A stretch of DNA of 64,000 bases from Hyperoodon ampullatus (Eukaryota; Chordata; Mammalia; Artiodactyla; Ziphiidae): positions 162,877,353 through 162,941,352 of the forward strand of contig OX457058.1 of NCBI GenBank assembly GCA_949752795.1, written 5' to 3'. The notes below the pieces were generated by a model. That model worked only from the letters and a program-made list of their open reading frames with translations. It did no database searches and was not told where the DNA came from. The translations under genes were made by a program, and so were the position numbers. Positions 12,841 to 23,760 of the stretch are shown piece by piece. Position 1 is the stretch's first letter. Each line of letters opens with the position of its first letter.

Positions 12841-13900
12841 TCACCATGATTTTTTGACATAATATTAAAAAGAATAAAAATGTCCAGTGGAAAGAAAGCT
12901 AAAAATTGACTACATAAGTTCTAACAATGGTCAAAAAGGAATACAGAAATATGAGTCAATATGTTTTCATGGGCTTTAAATCTGGGTTTAAATATTAATT
13001 AATTAATCTCTTCCTTCATTCCACAAGCTGAAATAAACTGCAAGGGATATACCTACATAGAATCAACTTGTCAAATTAAAGAAAAACACAATGTAATATT
13101 TATTCCAAATCAAAAGAAGTTTGATCAGTGATGAGAGAAATGAGAACGTTAAAGCTATGATGAGTGGTTTAAGTATATCCTTCATAAAGTTCCATAGTTA
13201 AATTGTGCCAGGAATATTTTCAGACGCAAATAATAGAAAACCCCACCCAGAATGACTTAAGCAATAGCGGTGCTTAATTATCTTAAATAAAAGGAAGTCT
13301 GGAGATAGGCAATCATCTAGAGATGATACAGCTCAATAATTTTACCAAGGACATTCTTCTACCCCGTTGTCTGAAGCTGGTTACTTTTCTTGACTGTAGG
13401 CATATTGAAATGTGGTTTCCAGATGGCTGCAACACCTCCAGACATCATGATTGTATTCAAAGTAAATAATCATGAGAGATGCTGATAAAAATGGGTTTTT
13501 CCTCAGGTGGTTTTCTTTCTCTTTTTTTCCAACAAAAGGAGAAAAATAATTCCAAGAAGTTTTTTTCAGAAAACTTTTTCTTAATTTCAATAGTAAGAAA
13601 TGGGTGATAGGGCCACTGCTGAATGAAAAAGCGGATATCCGACAAAGAAGAAAGTAGGCTTAGATAGTCATTACCAATCCCTGGAGGTGTGCAAATAACA
13701 GAGTGGCGTGCTTTAGCTGGGAAGAATGGGTAGTATGTCTACTGGTTAAGAACCAGACTGTGTGCAGCATAAACCTATAACATTAATGTAGTACTTGGTG
13801 GATAGTATATGATGATAAAATAATAAATTAATATGTGAATATAAGCAAACTCTATGATGCTGAAACACACCTACTAAATCAACAGAAGTAAGTTAAGATG
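12841..13900. other. Unassigned DNA, possible old interspersed repeat in the middle
   Basis: AT-rich. About 13,200-13,450 (CCCAGAATGACTTAAGCAATAG through CCAGATGGCTGCAAC) resembles a common ancient mammalian repeat, but I cannot name the family. No gene was seen. Confidence 0.35.
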
Positions 13901-13904
13901 GTGG

Positions 13905-14085
13905 TGTCCACCCATTCATTCATTTATTCATCCATTTAGCAGCTCATTACTGAGTGTTTATATCAGGCACTATGCTAAGTCCTAGGTATATATTAATCAG
14001 TGAAATAATCTTTGCCCTGGTAAAGCTGAAATTTAATGGTTGATCTAGTAAAAACTGTTTAAACTCTGGGAAATCAAGTGTACTT
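13905..14085 (-). mobile_element. L2 3' end fragment, minus strand
   Basis: Contains CATTCATTCATTTATTCATCC followed by CAGGCACTATGCTAAGTCC and a diverged version of the GCCCTGGTAAAGCT phrase, which is the reversed 3' end of L2. Confidence 0.65.
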
Positions 14086-14429
14086 AAATATCACTGGTAG
14101 TATTTAAAATAAGTTGTTGCAGTTTCCTCAGAGATAAATCTTGAAACGCTTAACATCTGTAAAACTGTAGGGTCAATCCTGTGAATGTACTTCCATTTCT
14201 CAAATTTATTTTTTTTTTCTGAAATATCTGACAATTTAATGAAACACTAGAAACAACCAGAAACCTAACAGTAAGTGAACAGTTTATTAAGCTGTGCTTT
14301 ATTCATGCAATATGGCTATTGAAATTATGAGGTTTAGGGCAATAAGCTTATATAGAAATGTATGTATACAATAAGTGAAAAAGCAGATCAAATAAAAATA
14401 TGTCAAAACTAAATACAATCTTCCTTAGC

Positions 14430-14835
14430 GTTCATAGATTTGAGAACTCCTCCTTCTTTTGCATTACCTAGGAATGTCTCCTCTTCCTTAGTGGACCATT
14501 ATCAATCTGCTAGGAAATCTTCCCTGATCCTTCCCCTACTCAATTAATTGATTTCTATCTTAGCATTAACAACCTTTTCATTAATTCCTATTTTATATGT
14601 ATTGTAACATAGAATTAGTTATGCCTGTTTCTCTCGGAGTTGTCAACACCTCTTTAAAGGAAGAAGCACTCTGTCATTCATCTCTATATTGTTGAGACCT
14701 GAGACATGACATTTCATTCTTGTGTCCTCAATATCTACAAATATGTTTGTCACAGAGAAGATGCTCAAAGAATGTTTGCTGAATGAAGCCAGCAAGTGCT
14801 CAATAAACACTAGCTGAATGAGTGGATGGATTCTC
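14430..14835 (+). mobile_element. L2 3' end fragment, plus strand
   Basis: Pyrimidine-rich CTCCTCCTTC, AATCTTCCCTGATCC and TCATTAATTCCTATTT sections are followed by GAAGATGCTCAAAGAATGTTTG and a second CTCAATAAACACTAGCTGAATGA. This order matches the 3' end of L2 read forward. Limits are approximate. Confidence 0.6.
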
Positions 14836-14997
14836 ATAGAATTTCTGTCATACTGATGATCAGAATTGTATTCCAAATTGTTTGATAAAAATCCATGTTC
14901 ATTAAATGTTTTTTTTACTGGAGAACATGTAACACTGACTATTTTACATATGGGATGTTTTTACAATGTGAAATCTAATAAAATGTGTACAGAATTT

Positions 14998-15243
14998 TGA
15001 AGATCTATTTTTTATTTTATTTATTTATTTAGTTGTGGTACGCGGGCCTCTCACTGCTGTGGCCTCTCCCGCTGCGGAGCACAGGCTCCGGACACGCAGG
15101 CTTAGCAGCCATGGCTCACGGGTCCAGCCACTCTGCAGTATGTGGGATCTTCCTGGACCGGGGCATGAACCTGTGTCCCTTGCATCGGCAGGCGGACTCT
15201 CAACCACTGCACCACCAGGGAAGCCCTGAAGATCTATTTTTTA
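14998..15243 (-). mobile_element. CHR-type SINE, minus strand, with 17-bp target-site duplication
   Basis: A tRNA-derived cetartiodactyl SINE body at about 15,015-15,226, read on the minus strand, with a T-rich tail at the low-coordinate end. It is flanked by the perfect duplication TGAAGATCTATTTTTTA at 14,998-15,014 and 15,227-15,243, which shows a single clean retrotransposition. The tail is broken by several A's on the plus strand, suggesting it is a little older than the copies with pure A-tails. The short open frames across it on both strands recur in every copy and are not genes. Confidence 0.95.
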
Positions 15244-17160
15244 AATGGCAGCTCCCTATGGCTCAGTTAACTTACCTGAACCTTCATGTGTAGCCTACCG
15301 AACTCAATATTGCACCTGACTCAGCTTTGCTTGATTAAGCCTGCTACACATTTGGCCAGACTGATACTGTTGATGTAGCTCATTATCCTTAAATAACTAC
15401 ATGAATTCTTCTCTAGTTTAAGATCCAAGATAACTGTACACTTGTTTTTTGTTTTGCATCTACATGAAAACAGAATGGGGTGGGGGGACTGTGGTTACAT
15501 ATACAATGAAATAAGAGAAAAGGGTCTTACCCACTTTTATTATTTCCCTTTCAACAGATTACCAAAAAGTAGCATTCACTGATTTTATAATGTTACATAC
15601 ATTTCAAGAGGGTTATTTTATTTAAAAATACTGAAGGCAAAGTCTTCCGACTCTTCCACTTGAATTAACACCAGGCTTAAACAAAGGAAAGAGCACCAAA
15701 TGAGTGGTTCAAATAAGAATGTGTACATACAAGTTCTGCTAGAGTGTCTGAATTTAACCTAAAATATCCTGGATCTCTATTCCAAAGTTTTAATTAAAGT
15801 GCCTGAGTATTTCTATTTTTTTTCTTTCTTTTGTGGAGGTTTTAATATTTTATCCAATAGAGCCAGCTATCAAGATTGCTTTAAAAGCTGCTGACAAAGA
15901 TAGACAGAAATAGAAGGTCTTTGATGTCAAATATACAGTACTATTTTCATTACATGTGTTTCTACAAATCTCCATGAAAAATCAAGTTTAGACTCCTTTT
16001 AAGGACAGGAGGTATCTGTGTGTGTGTGTGTATACTGGTTGGGGGGATATGGGGGAGTGATATGAAAGGATACAATGCAAAACAAAAGAATTCTATCTCC
16101 TTTCTCTTAGCCAAATAGTTTAGGTTTAACTGCCCTTGTTTTTGTTGGACCTGAATAGAAAAATGCCGTATTTTAATCTTCTTTTCCAAAACATACAGTC
16201 TTATGGAAATTTAAGTCAACAGCTGTTCAACTGTCAAGTCACAAGCTAAATTCAAGTCTGAGAAAAGAAGAAATTCTGTTTAAATGAAAGCTTATTTGAA
16301 TGAAGGCCATGGGTTTTAGCATTTGTGTTTGAAAAAATTTTAAATTTTTACTAAAGTAAAGGATCTTTTGCTAGAATGACCTTTCTTTGTTGAAAATGTT
16401 GGAAAATCAATATTCAACATGAAATCAGAAACTGAAGTGTGTCAACTGTAGGATCGCCAGGAGGTTGAGAGAATTGAACACCATCAACTCATGAACTCTT
16501 CAAGGTCAGAGGTTTGACCTAACACAATTTCTAGTATATAGAAAGTGGTCTAGAAAAATGCATGTTGGCATAGTGAACAAAAGGAGCAGTCAAAGAAATC
16601 AAGTAGTCAATTTTTCCCCCCATTTTCTAAAGGTCTTTTATAATTGAGTTCTACTTTAGAAAGATTAATGATAGTTGGCAGGGTATATAGTTGTGTGAAA
16701 GACAGGCGATTGTTTGAATGTTTTTTTAACAGTTCAGAAAATTAAGATATAAGCTCTTGGTCAAGAGTGGGGATAGCCTGTCTCATTGTGATACTGATTA
16801 ATGGGTTTATTTTTTCTTCATATATGATAAAAATCTGGGTTCATATGTGTTGTGCTTGAAAAGGTATGATAATGTAATTTTTTCCCAAAGTAGACTCTCT
16901 GGCTGCAACTCTCTGCCTCCTATAAATGTAATGACCTTGATGAAAAGATACTGATTTAAAGACCGGACATTAGATTTGCAGATGCAGAAAATCAATGGTA
17001 TTAATATACTAAAACTTATTATGCTCTTACGATGATTCACACTAAAAAGACTTAGGGAGGACTAATATATAAATAAAATGGCAATGTATTAATTTATTAC
17101 GGTGGTGGTTTCTCTAACCACCTTAATCCCAAATGTATATCATATAGACAGAGTTGGAAC
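15244..17160. other. Unassigned DNA with a short (TG)n at about 16,015
   Basis: No gene or confident repeat recognised. A (TG) run of about nine units lies at 16,016-16,032. Confidence 0.4.
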
Positions 17161-18440
17161 CTATTGGGACTATAGTCATTCCTGTTGAAAAAGTCAAACT
17201 ATCAGGTCCCTACACTCAATAACACCATGCTCAAAGGGATTCTCCGCTCATCATTGGTCTCTTTTCTGTTTAAATTGGTCAATGCCTCAATGCTTAGTGG
17301 TTTTTTATCCTGTACTGTACATTGTTCTCCTCAGTGTTTCCTGGACTCAGCTATCTACCACACCTTTACCTCCAAAACTTTCCCACCGTAATCTCTAAAA
17401 CTATCAATGTGGAATCATCAAAAAAGCCCTATCATTAGTTTCTTCACTTCTTTGCCATAAGTGAAGCTTGACTCTCAGCAGAAGATACCACTTTAACCTG
17501 TCCTCTTAAATGCTCGCTGCTTATTTTCCCACACCTGTACCCCTGGATGGTGAAGTAGTATTACTGTACTCTATACTCTCCTGTAGTAATGCTAGTAATA
17601 AGTCCTCTACTCTCTTGTAAAACTAGCGCACACACACACACTCACACCCTTCAAATCACTTGAGATCCATGACACTTCACTATACATTTCTCACCACTTT
17701 GTTATTGCCACCATCAACAGAAACATCTAGTACACTCCCTGTTGTTTATCAAAGCTTTTGGTGACTGTCTCATTAACCTTTCTCCACCCAAATCCTGCCT
17801 TTATCATCCTTGGTAATACCACTGTAACCATGGACTCTCTATCCTTAATGTCCTCATCTCTAAGACTTTTTCCTTAGCCCCCTATTTCTCACATTCTGAA
17901 TTTTATTATAAATGTAGATTATTTCTACTATGTAATCACAAATTCAGGTATCACTCTCTTGGATTACAAAGTGCTTTCCTAGCTATGGTTGTTTCTGGGC
18001 CTCAGTGAAAGTTGCAATTCATCACCTTTTTAAATTCATATGATCCTTTAGGCATCTCAGTTCTGTTATCAGCATCCCTTTCCAGTCATAAACAATTGCA
18101 GTAAATCTTACTCCAAGTTCCTTCTTGATGATTTCTCTACTGTATGGAAAGTGTTGGTTCTTTCCCACATTTTTCAAAACTGGAACCAGCAATGTTTCCC
18201 AGACTTCCACAGACAAACCATTTTATCTCTTACTTCACAGAGAAAACATGATGATTTCTTCCTCAATTTCCCACTTCCATGCAAACAAAACTACTCACGC
18301 CTGCCTCTATTTTGTCCTGCCTTCCTCTGCTGAAGCACATGTACTTGCAGGCCATTCCCTCATATATCCTCATAAATCTTTTCTTATAGAGTTCCTCATT
18401 ATCTTTTATATATTTAACAATACCCTCACAATCAGATCCT
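17161..18440. other. Pyrimidine-biased unassigned DNA, perhaps an ancient repeat
   Basis: The plus strand is enriched for CTCT, CTTT and TCCC words over more than 1 kb, and a short (CA)n lies at about 17,630-17,642. The character is that of an old transposon or LTR interior, but I cannot place it in a family. The open frame at 18,125-18,538 (137 codons) has no recognisable domain and runs into a TA-rich microsatellite. Confidence 0.35.
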
Positions 18441-19640
18441 TTCATGTGCATCTTTATAAATATAATGCATATATATCTGTACAAACATATACATATAAAT
18501 TATATATATACTTGTTCCACTTTAATTTTGCTTTTTAATTTCATGGATTTTTTACTTTGATTTCTCCTAATATACATATAAAATTTATATTTATATTTAA
18601 ATATAAAATTATGTGGCTCCCCTCTCACCTGCTGTTATTTAGCTTACTGAATACTAACTAAATTAAAATGCCTAAAAGTTTCTTTTTTAACCTGAGAATT
18701 AAACTTTTTTCTGTACTTTGAAAAATCACAATTGTTGGTTTACAGATGAGAAGTTTCTTTACAAACTTCTAGAGCCAGATTCTTCCATTTATATGACATC
18801 TTGATATAGATTAAGATATGTGTTATATATAACTGAAAAAATACTGTTAAAACAACAACCCTTTCTCTAGTGAATATATGTGAAACTGTCTCTTCTATTC
18901 ATGATGGCATCTTGTCTTCCACCGTAGGAAATAACACTCAAACTTCTGCACTTTTCCTGCAGAAGTGCCCTGCTCATGCTGTATATATTTTCTTTCCACA
19001 CTGGAAAAATTTTAACTAACTAACCAAATAACTATACACATACATACATTTGTGTGTACATATGCATATATATAAATATACATGTGAATATTTGTATATT
19101 GTTTGTATATATCTACACATGTATTTATGGCACAGTAACAATGCATATAGTCTTTATGTGGTTCCCCTCTCACCTGCTGTTGTAGAAGCAGCTGTTTTTC
19201 TTAAATAAGATTTTATTTATGGATATCTCCAGTGTTTGTCCCCATGTGTGCATAGAAAAATGTTCTCTCTCCTTTTGTTTAACATCTACCACTTTTTTCT
19301 TCTCTTATTTGTCCTAGGGGAAGATGTTACCAGAAACAGGGCCCTGACTTCAGTAGTGAGTCAGCCACAACAGTTGATTTGCAGGCCCTGTAGTCTCTGT
19401 AGCTTCTAGTTGAGACACTTCCTGATATCTGAGACAGGATGTTGATAACCTTGCAGTAGTATCAAATCCCATTATGCTACACGTGTTGGTGCCATTCTCC
19501 AACTCTGCACAAGCCACAGCCATTATCAGTACATACCAAATTATACCCTGGGTTGGCCCCAGAAATGAGAATTCTCATCCCCTGACTTTTTAACCCCTAA
19601 AATCCAGGATCACACATGGCCTCTCTTGGCATAGACTAGG
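18441..19640. other. AT-rich DNA with TATA/ACAT microsatellites and a 26-bp near-repeat
   Basis: Degenerate ATAT/ACAT runs occur at about 18,460-18,600 and 19,030-19,130. A near-identical 26-bp word beginning ATGTGG and containing CCCCTCTCACCTGCTGTT occurs at 18,611-18,636 and 19,156-19,181 with one mismatch. No gene was seen. Confidence 0.5.
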
Positions 19641-20100
19641 ATTCAAAGTGCCTACCATGAACCAAGCAAGGTGTTTATTTTGGAATAGAAAGATCATAGG
19701 AGTAAATCCTAATCTGATAGATTTTATATTACACAACATGGGAGAGAGGTGTGTGAACAGCTATTGTGGCCATGGCTCTAATGAAAAAATGTAGAAAGTG
19801 TTATAAAACACAAAGAAAGAGATATTTTATTTTGCATCAGCATTAAAGTTAGTCACAGAAGACAAAGCTTTTTAACTGGGTCTTTGATGACTAGAATAAG
19901 TTCACCTGAGAGAGATGAGGGAAAGAAACTCCAAGAACCAAATTACATGAACAAAGGGGTAAGTCATCAATATTCGTATTCAGAACAGAATGTTCTGACC
20001 TGTTGAGAATAGAGGTTAAAATCTCAAATATCTTCATGGCTAAGGAAATTTCTAAAGGCAAACCAGCTAGACGTTGGAATATAGAAAAGGACTATTCATA
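19640..20100 (-). mobile_element. L2-like fragment, minus strand (tentative)
   Basis: Phrases such as AGAAAGTGTTATAAAACAC, AACTGGGTCTTTGATGACTAG and GAAACTCCAAGAACCAAATT follow the order of the reversed L2 3' region. It is strongly diverged, so the family call is tentative. Confidence 0.45.
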
Positions 20101-21254
20101 AAGAATATATGTAAAAGATTTGTGTAATCAGTCTGAGAAAATAGCTTCTGATGTTCAACTCCACATAATTGTTGTCATGTTAGAATGATGGGTTGGCAAA
20201 TACAGATTTTTTTTTATTTTAATAGAAAAACTGAAAAGATATGGATTTTTAATGTAAAATATTCCAGGTTTAAAATATTAGCAACTAATTGCACTTTATT
20301 TAATTTATTAAAGTTTTATTTAAATTTCTTTAAATAATTTTTATTTTATTTTTTGTCTCTGGAAGCTGAAGGTTAACACCATTTAGGCATTAGGTCTTCT
20401 TTGGGTTATCAGTTTACAACTTGAAGGTTAAAATATAAGTGTTGAGGAGATGTACTGTAAGATATTCATACTGGGTTAAATTTGTTGCTCTTAGCTTGAA
20501 AGTAATAGACCAACTGAGCACCATTCTCTTGCCTAACTCTTAAAGTGTTCCATCACCTTTCTTGATAATCACCCCCTACCACCATTTTGTTATTCTTTCC
20601 CGAGATTAATTCTTAGCTTTGTCTCTTTCTAACTCCTAATTTTAGATTTATCTCCTGCCTAAAATTTTTCTTGGATCTATTTTTACTGGGTCTCTTGAAG
20701 AATCTTTCTTTGTCTCATTGGCCAATATTTATTCTTTCCTTCTGGTTCTTCTGAGTTCAGACTATATCCATGTGGCTTGTATTTCATAATCATTCCCTCA
20801 GAACTCAAATTCTGTGTGGTTGGTCAAGACCCTGGTGAGAAAATATTGCCCCAACATGGGAGAGAGGATATGCAAAAAATTTGGCCCAGGAAATGTTTTT
20901 TCTAACTTGTTAATGAACTAGGAATATACAGACTGAAAGTCGGGCACTATCAAGCAATTTATAGGCAAGTAATCCACATGATGCAATTTGAGATTACATA
21001 ATAGTACCATGAAAAGGGTCCTGGATTAGAATAGGAAGTAAAAAGATAGCATTTCATGTAAAATATGCAAATTTAACAAGATCAGATTATATCTTATTTC
21101 CTCAAAATCCTTTTTCAACAGCTTCAACCCTCATTATTCACACGTTTCTGTGAACTCCAATCCATTTATTGTCTCTATCATATTATTTATCAGTAGGTGA
21201 TAGCAGTCTCTCTCTCTCTCTCTTTCTCTATGTCACATATTTCTCATTTAATTC
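20101..21254. other. Unassigned DNA ending in a (TC)n tract
   Basis: AT-rich, with no gene recognised. A (TC)n microsatellite lies at about 21,207-21,232. Confidence 0.4.
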
Positions 21255-22635
21255 CAGTATGGTAGAAAATGCATTTGAATAGTTTCAATTATTTTAAACT
21301 TTTAGACCTACAATGTATGCTTCATTAAGTAGAATATGGTCTGTGTGTCCACCTTATGGACATTTGAAAAGAATATATTCTGTTGAACATGAATGAAATA
21401 TTCTATAAATATCAGTGGGTTCAGCTGATTGATAATACTTTCAGGTCATCTGTGTCCTTACTGACTTAGTGCTCTATCAATAAGTGATAAAAGACTTTTG
21501 AAGCCTCCGAATATAATTGTTCCATTTGTCTGTTTCACCTCTCAGTTCTATTTGTTGTTGTTTCATTTATTTGGAAGGTCTACAAATATTTAGGATTACT
21601 ATTTTATCTTGATAAATGATTCTCTTAATCACCATGTAACAACCCTCTTTATCACTGTTAATAGCTCTTTTTCTAATGCCTATATTTTCTGATAAAAATA
21701 TAGACACTCAAACTTTCTTTTGGTAAGTGTTTGCATGGTATGTAATTTTCCATTCTTTTGGCTTTAACCTGTCTTTGTCGTTATATACAAAATGGGTATC
21801 TGGTAGACAGCATATAGTTGGATCTTTCTTTTTAAAAACTTTTAACTGATTCTATGATCTCTGACTTTTAAAAATAATTCAGCTTCACTGTGGTATAATT
21901 GATATGTAAAATTGAAAGGTATTTAAACTGTATATTGGGGTGATTTAATATATGTGTACATTATGAAACAATTCCACCATATAGTTATTTTTAGTACAGA
22001 AGCCATAACCTCGCATATGTTTATTAATTTATTTTTAATAGTTTTGTTGAGAACATTTAAGTTCGACTCTCTCAGCAAATTTCAATATACAATACAGTGT
22101 TATCAACTATAGTCACCATTTTATATTAGGTTCTCAGATCTTATTAATTTTATAGCTGAAACTTTCCCTCATCCCCAACTCCTGGAAACCACTCTTTTAT
22201 TCTCTGTTTTTGAGTTTGACTTTTTTTTTTTCAAGATACCACTTATAAGCAGTTCCATTCAGAATTTGTTTTTCTTTGTCTGGTTTATCTCACTTAGTCT
22301 AATGCCCTCAAGGTCCATCCATGCTGTCACAAATGGCAGGATTTCCTTCTTTTGTAAAGGTTGAATAGTATTCCATATATGTAATATAATGTACATGATA
22401 TATTATATCTCATATATTATATATACATATTACATTTTCCTTATTCATTCGTCTTTTGATGGACACTTAGATTATTTCTTTATCTTGGTTTTTGCAAATA
22501 ATGCTGCAAAGAACATGGAGACGCAGATATCCCTTTGATATCCTGTTTTCATTTTCTTTGGATATACCCAGAAGTGGGATTGCTGGATTGTATGGTAGCT
22601 CTACTTTCAATTTTTAGAGGAACCTCCTGCTAAGA
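21255..22635 (-). mobile_element. L1 fragment, minus strand, in two blocks
   Basis: On the plus strand, the first block (about 21,255-21,835) holds the reversed L1 ORF2 phrases TTTGGCTTTAACCTGTCTTTG and CATATAGTTGGATC. The second block (about 21,855-22,635) holds the reversed 3' end: TTATCAACTATAGTCACC, AAGGTCCATCCATGCTGTCA, ATGGACACTTAGATTATT and GTGGGATTGCTGGATTGTATGG. The order of the blocks suggests an internal rearrangement or two separate insertions. No open frame survives. Confidence 0.8.
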
Positions 22636-22915
22636 AAAAGGTGATAATAGTAACTAGTATTTACTAATGGCTGTAGCTTCTGCCCCAAGCTCAGTGCACA
22701 ATAAACAGGTGAAAACTACCAAATTCAAGTTTCTCCCCAAGGAAAGAAAAAAATGGAGCACCCATCCAATTTTCTAGCTTTTTGAGGGGTTTCCTGAGGG
22801 ACTGGTCTCTGTATTGCCTATCTTGAAGCACTGACAACAGACAGGCACCAGAGGGAGCAAGAGATTACAAATGTCTGAAAAGCAAAACTGGGACGTCCCT
22901 CTAGGAATTTACACA

Positions 22916-23030
22916 AGTCCAGAGAAGACACATCCACAGAAAATGTGGAGGTCCAGAGAAGACACATCCACAGAAGACACATCCACAGAAAATGCACAAG
23001 TCCAGAGAAGACACATCCACAGAAAATGTC
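22916..23030 (+). repeat. Short tandem repeat, about three units of 25-34 bp
   Basis: The word GTCCAGAGAAGACACATCC occurs at about 22,917, 22,951 and 23,000. An additional partial GACACATCCACAGAA unit starts at about 22,976. It lies at the 5' side of the L1/HAL1-like element. The Cys/Trp-rich minus-strand open frames across it are products of the repeat. Confidence 0.85.
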
Positions 23031-23514
23031 GGAGGGGCCCACAGAATCTCTTGCCAGGGTGATTGGTGAAGGTCCTTCCCCGTATGAAGCCAGTCTGTAA
23101 AGACAAGAAAAGGTGGTTCTTTTATCAAATGCATAGACACCCACATAAAGATTCAAGGAACACAAAGAAATAGGAAAGCATGGTCCAAAAAAGGAACAAA
23201 ATAAAACTCCAGAAATCAATGCTAAAGAAATAGAGATATGAACTACTTGAAAAAGAATTCAAAATAACCATCTTAAAGGTGGTTCAGAAAATGAAGAAGG
23301 AACAAAATCAGCATTTTGACAAAGAGAGAAAATATATTAAAAATAAACAGAAAATTTGGGCTGAAGAATATAATAACTGAACTGAAAAATTCACTAGAGG
23401 GGTTCAAAAACAGACTTAATTAAGCAGAAAATAACTTTTGAATACAAAGATGGGTTATTTGAAATTACCAGTCAGACTAACAAAACAGAAATATATAAAT
23501 AAAAGATTGAGTTT

Positions 23515-23718
23515 AAAAGACTTATGTGAGGCTTCCCTGGTGGCGCAGTGGTTGAGAGTCCGCCTGCCGATGCAGGGAACACGGGTTCGTGCCCCAGTCT
23601 GGGAAGATCCCACATGCCGCGGAGCGGCTGGGCCCGTGAGCCATGGCCGCTGAGCCTGTGCGTCCGGAGCCTGTGCTCCTCAAGGGGAGAGGCCACAACA
23701 GTGAGAGGCCCACGTACT

Positions 23719-23751
<33 letters not shown>

Positions 23752-23760
23752 CTTATGTGA
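23515..23760 (+). mobile_element. CHR-type SINE, plus strand, with TT/AAAA target and 15-bp duplication
   Basis: Body at 23,530-23,720 with an A-tail of about 29. The perfect duplication AAAAGACTTATGTGA lies at 23,515-23,529 and 23,746-23,760. The upstream copy begins at GTTT/AAAA, the expected L1 endonuclease nick. It inserted into the older L1/HAL1-like element. Confidence 0.96.

Noticed and set aside
10150..12870. Target-site duplication of the FSCN1 retrocopy
   Set aside because: I compared the flanks at both ends and found only weak similarity (a shared CATGA and T-rich words), which is not enough to claim one.
18125..18538. 137-codon plus-strand open frame
   Set aside because: No domain, an overlapping frame on the same strand and a minus-strand frame, and the C-terminal part runs into a TA-rich microsatellite.
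22818..23219. 133-codon minus-strand frame with repeated CG-, W- and L-rich units
   Set aside because: The repeated peptide is a translation of the short tandem repeat at 22,916-23,030 within an L1-like element.
23438..23760. Recurring 60-75-codon frames (for example MVESPPADAG... and its minus-strand partners) at each SINE
   Set aside because: The same peptides recur at 15.0, 23.5, 32.1, 55.5, 60.4 and 62.0 kb because they are translations of the CHR SINE.
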